Assembly (NCBI RefSeq): GCF_028747985.1
Contig: NZ_CP118108.1
Coordinates: forward strand, 4,345,001 to 4,409,000
Reading direction: 5' to 3'
DNA from: Paenibacillus urinalis
GTDB lineage: Bacteria > Bacillota > Bacilli > Paenibacillales > Paenibacillaceae
Length of the DNA: 64,000 nt
Positions 60,873-64,000 of this stretch are shown here, piece after piece (position 1 is the first letter of the stretch; each line of letters starts with the position of its first letter). Position numbers and translations under genes: made by a program. The notes under the pieces were generated by a model. The model did not search any database, was not told where the DNA came from, and saw only the letters and a program-made list of their open reading frames with translations.

Positions 60873-60912
60873 AAAAAAGGTACCGTTCACCCGTGATCGG
60901 TACCTTTTTTGA
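60873..60912. terminator. Bidirectional terminator between the YutG-like and MBL genes
   Basis: AAAAAAGGTACCG and CGGTACCTTTTTT enclose a 12-base loop, giving A and T runs on each side. Confidence 0.9.
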
Positions 60913-60950
60913 CGTGTATGCTAGCAAATTACCATCCGAATGATTCGAAG

Positions 60951-61943
60951 TCATCTTCGTGTAAACTTCACTATTCGCTCTCTCGACTCTGGCAGTTTCA
61001 TGACAGCCCTGCCCTGCCGTACCAATTCATCCAAATGCGCCAATGTCTCTGCCATAGCAAACCGCATTTGATGAATACCAAACTTCGTCCCGAACAGCTT
61101 CACACAGACCTCAAAAGCCGTCTTCTCCCCCTCCTGCAGCATCCCTTCCATCTCATCCAGACGTTCCTCATGATGCTTCAGCAGTCCTTGAATACGACTC
61201 TCAAAGCCAGTGAAAGGATGGCGATGTCCCGCAAAGGCTCTGCTCACCTTCAGTCCCGACAACTCATGCAGTCCCTCAATAAAATGGCGCAACGGCTGTT
61301 CATCACTTCCGGGCAGCAGGCTAACATTCGGTGAGATTTGGGGAAGAACGGCATCTCCACAGAGGATGATTCCCGTGCTTTCTTCATAAAAAGACAGATG
61401 ACCCGGTGCATGTCCACCTGTTTCGATCACTGAGAACTGCCTTCCCGCCATCCTAAATTGTTGATCTTCTATATAACTAACCATTGGCGCAGGCAGTACC
61501 TCGCTGTCAAAGCTCTCTAGATGGGGTCTTAGCTGCTGTGCCCATTCCTCTGTCATGCCGTGTGTTCTGAAAAAATCGGGCAGCTGATCGTTGATATCTG
61601 CAGCTTCTCCCCACATATACTGGGCTTCTGTATGCGCCCTCTTCGACATCCACACGCTTGCTCCACTCTGCTCCTGCATCCAGCCTGAAAGACCATAGTG
61701 ATCGGGATGATGATGCGTCAGCACAATGTGCTTAATATCGTGCTTCGGATGAATGGCAAGCTCGGACCAGACCTTGTCCCACTCTGCCTCTGTTACAGGG
61801 GAGCGCGGCCCTGGATCAACAATCGTAACTCCGTCATCTCCTCGAAGTATGTAGCTGTTCACCCATCTAAGCGGGAATGACATCGTGATCTTGACCTGGA
61901 TAATTCCTTCTTGTTCGTGATGTGTCCATTCCGGCAGTTTCAT
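60951..61943 (-). CDS. Metallo-beta-lactamase fold hydrolase
   Basis: The 330-aa protein has the metal motif HHHPDH (77-82), GDAVLPQISPNVSLLP and AGHRHPFTG, completing a two-metal MBL site. IVDPGPRSP precedes the motif. A C-terminal winged-helix-like extension (about 250-320) occurs in MBL proteins of the LACTB2/glyoxalase II-like group. The substrate cannot be told. Confidence 0.88.
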   Translation of the reverse strand: MKLPEWTHHEQEGIIQVKITMSFPLRWVNSYILRGDDGVTIVDPGPRSPVTEAEWDKVWSELAIHPKHDIKHIVLTHHHPDHYGLSGWMQEQSGASVWMSKRAHTEAQYMWGEAADINDQLPDFFRTHGMTEEWAQQLRPHLESFDSEVLPAPMVSYIEDQQFRMAGRQFSVIETGGHAPGHLSFYEESTGIILCGDAVLPQISPNVSLLPGSDEQPLRHFIEGLHELSGLKVSRAFAGHRHPFTGFESRIQGLLKHHEERLDEMEGMLQEGEKTAFEVCVKLFGTKFGIHQMRFAMAETLAHLDELVRQGRAVMKLPESRERIVKFTRR

Positions 61944-62080
61944 GAATGGCCTCCTTCCTATGACGTCATTCTAAAGGATACTCCATAATCGACCGGTTTG
62001 AACATGGTAGAAATCATGATTTATAATGACCCAATACAGCTTAATAATAAGTACTACCCTTAATGAAGGAGGGATGTCCG

Positions 62081-62959
62081 ATGATTAACATCGGTCTGAC
62101 CGGCTGGGGAGACCATGACGACTTATATTTGCCCGGTACGAAGCCGAAGGACAAGCTGATCGAATATAGTGCCCATTTTCCGGTGGTAGAAGTCGACAGC
62201 TCCTTCTATGCAGTGCAGCCGGCGGAGAGAATGGCAAGATGGACGGAGGAAACGCCTGATCAATTCTCCTTCATTGTCAAGGCCTATCAAGGCATGACCG
62301 GTCACCTGCGCGGTAAGCCCTATTTCCCGGATACAGACACCATGTATGCCGCTTTTATGGAGTCGCTTGCCCCCATGGTCGAGAAAGGTAAAATGAAAGC
62401 CGTATTGTTCCAGTTTCCGCCTTGGTTTGATTGTAATCGAGAGAACGTAGGTACACTTCGCAGTATCAAGGAGCGCATGCAGCATATTCCTTGTGCACTA
62501 GAATTCAGACACCGCAGCTGGTTTGAAGGTGAGATGATGCATAGAACACTCGCTTTTATGAAAAAAGAAGGCTGGATCCACAGCATCTGCGACGAACCGA
62601 ACGCAGGGCAAGGCTCCATCCCGACCGTACTGAGCGCGACAGATGCAGATCTCAGCATCGTGCGATTCCATGGGCGGAACGCATCCGGCTGGCATCAGAG
62701 CGGAGCTCCAAATTGGCGGGAGGTAAGATATCTCTATCGATACAATGAGGAGGAGCTCTCTGAATGGAAGGAACGACTGGATCAACTAGAGAAGCAAAGT
62801 CAGGAGATTTGCGTCGTGTTCAATAACAACTCCGGCGGAGATGCCGCAGCAAACGCTAAGCAGCTCATGACCATGCTCGGCATGACACCGCAGCCGCTGG
62901 CATCTGAAGTGATCCGGAAGAAGCAGGAGGAAGAACCGGAGCAGCTGGAGTTATTTTAA
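62081..62959 (+). CDS. DUF72 domain protein (YecE/YunF-like)
   Basis: The 292-aa TIM-barrel-like protein starts MINIGLTGWGDHDDLY, with VEVDSSFYAVQP, FIVKAYQGMTGH, ALEFRHRSWFEGE and VVFNNNSGGDAAANAKQL, all family signatures. Function unknown. The ATG at 62081 has AAGGAGGG upstream; the ATG at 62063 lies before that RBS and is rejected. Confidence 0.9.
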   Translation: MINIGLTGWGDHDDLYLPGTKPKDKLIEYSAHFPVVEVDSSFYAVQPAERMARWTEETPDQFSFIVKAYQGMTGHLRGKPYFPDTDTMYAAFMESLAPMVEKGKMKAVLFQFPPWFDCNRENVGTLRSIKERMQHIPCALEFRHRSWFEGEMMHRTLAFMKKEGWIHSICDEPNAGQGSIPTVLSATDADLSIVRFHGRNASGWHQSGAPNWREVRYLYRYNEEELSEWKERLDQLEKQSQEICVVFNNNSGGDAAANAKQLMTMLGMTPQPLASEVIRKKQEEEPEQLELF

Positions 62960-62989
62960 ATAATCGCGGCTCATTTATTTATCAAAATC

Positions 62990-63032
62990 AATAAAGCCTT
63001 TCTTCTGTTACGAACAGAAGAAAGGCTTTATT
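62990..63032. terminator. Bidirectional terminator between the DUF72 and FecCD genes
   Basis: The perfect inverted repeat AATAAAGCCTTTCTTCTGTT/AACAGAAGAAAGGCTTTATT has a 3-base loop and lies between converging genes. Confidence 0.88.
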
Positions 63033-63039
63033 GTCAATA

Positions 63040-64000
63040 CTATACCTGAGCCTGCTTCCGGGATTCCCGCCACAATAAGAATACAAAAAAAGGGGCCCCA
63101 ATTATAGATGTTACAAGACCCGCAGGAAATTCAATGGGCGGCAGCAGCACTCTGCCCATCGTATCTGAGAGCAGGAGCATGACTGAGCCCGTCAAAGCTG
63201 CCGCAGGAACATATGCCCTATGTCCACCAGAAACAAGTTTACGCGCAATATGGGGGCTCACCAATCCTACAAAACCAATCATCCCAACAGTAGCAACCGA
63301 TCCGCTAGCAAGCAGTACCGTCAACAGCAATAGAATCAGTCTCATCTTTTCTAGGCTCACACCAAGTCCCTTGGACATAGACTCTCCGAGGGCAAGAATA
63401 TCCATAGCTCTGCTGAACAGCCAGACCATGGGAATAAAAATAACGATAAGCGGAGCAAGCTGCAGTACCTGATCCCAGGTTCTACCCCATAGCGAACCGT
63501 TCAGCCACAGCAATACCGTACTGGTACCCGCCGAAGTCTTCGTTATCAGCAACTGAATCCAGGTACTTCCGCAGGCACTGACTGCCACACCTATAAGAGC
63601 AAGCCGCACAGGGTTTAGGCCCTTCTGATATGCAAGTACATAAACAAGCAGTGCGCCTGCTGCGCCCCCAGCAAATGCAGCAAGTGCAGTAAGAGCTTGG
63701 CTGTGCATATTGGGAGTTAGAAGCAAAACGGTTGCAACAGCACCCAAGGCCGATCCTGCTGAGATCCCCAGCGTATCCGGTGCTGCCATCGGATTCATCA
63801 AAATAGCCTGCGATATTAGTCCGGAAACAGCAAGGCCTGCTCCCACCATAATCGCAAGAATTATACGCGGCAGTCTGTAATGGATGATAATGTGGGATAC
63901 ATCGGGGTCACCCTTGCCTGTAAAAGCATGCAAGATATCCATGAATGTAACAGATACCGCACCCACGGCAATATTGATGAGAGCCAGGAGGATGACGAGA
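63040..64000 (-). CDS. FecCD-family iron-siderophore ABC transporter permease (5' end outside window)
   Basis: The frame is open to the right edge; residues before the GTG at 63966 (LVILLALINIA) continue the first membrane helix, so the true start is beyond 64000. RLPRIILAIMVGAGLAVSGLISQAILMNPMAAPDTLGISAGSALGA and GMIGFVGLVSPHIARKLV are FecCD signatures. About nine hydrophobic segments are visible. It imports siderophore- or cobalamin-type substrates with an ATPase and binding protein not seen here. Confidence 0.93.
   Translation of the reverse strand, partial: LVILLALINIAVGAVSVTFMDILHAFTGKGDPDVSHIIIHYRLPRIILAIMVGAGLAVSGLISQAILMNPMAAPDTLGISAGSALGAVATVLLLTPNMHSQALTALAAFAGGAAGALLVYVLAYQKGLNPVRLALIGVAVSACGSTWIQLLITKTSAGTSTVLLWLNGSLWGRTWDQVLQLAPLIVIFIPMVWLFSRAMDILALGESMSKGLGVSLEKMRLILLLLTVLLASGSVATVGMIGFVGLVSPHIARKLVSGGHRAYVPAAALTGSVMLLLSDTMGRVLLPPIEFPAGLVTSIIGAPFFVFLLWRESRKQAQV

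Overview
The window is chromosomal DNA of a spore-forming, moderate-GC member of the Bacillota, most likely a Paenibacillus. Evidence: a full set of sporulation genes (safA, spo0B, spoIVFA/FB, spoIIB-like, spoVID, gerM), a T-box leader on valS, an Obg/Spo0B/L21-L27 cluster, and a gene order largely colinear with the B. subtilis block hemA to pheA and lonA to tig (synteny recalled from knowledge, not computed). The genus call is inference. Almost everything is on the minus strand. No transposase, prophage or CRISPR array was found.

Layout on the + coordinate axis. 0.2-1.8 kb: SafA-type LysM spore coat protein. 2.0-6.5 kb: a five-gene amino acid operon (transcribed pheB/thrR-like, hom, thrB, pheA, ilvE). 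6.7-9.9 kb: spo0B-obg and rplU-prp-rpmA. 10.1-13.1 kb: RNase G/E and the spoIVFA-spoIVFB pair. 13.2-18.6 kb: the shape and division cluster mreBCD-minCD-rodA. 18.8-24.8 kb: radC, maf, DUF4321, SpoIIB-like, murC, folC. 24.8-27.9 kb: valS with a complete T-box leader. 28.0-38.3 kb: spoVID, an RluA-type pseudouridine synthase, and the hem operon hemA-hemX-sirC-hemC-cobA/hemD-hemB-hemL. 38.7-51.2 kb: speD, an unknown gene, engB, lon, lonB, ispG, clpX, clpP, tig and a ysoA-like gene.

51.4-52.4 kb is the strangest part. Two nearly identical tRNA-Arg(UCU) genes, each with its own promoter, are each followed by three copies of a structured repeat of about 134 bp. The repeat carries a terminator hairpin plus further hairpins, and the differences between copies fall mostly in loops. 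I consider this the best candidate for something undescribed.

52.5-64 kb is more mixed: a DUF4870 membrane protein (+), mgtE, three small unknown genes (44, 116 and 109 aa), asnB (+), rdgB-rph-gerM, a YutG-type phosphatidylglycerophosphatase A (+), an MBL-fold hydrolase, a DUF72 protein (+), and a FecCD-type ABC permease cut by the right edge. Other points worth checking are a frame-shifting 43-bp tandem duplication at the 3' end of cobA/hemD, a CTG start for mreC, a TTG start for the pheB-like gene, and a Spo0B with an N-terminal membrane hairpin.
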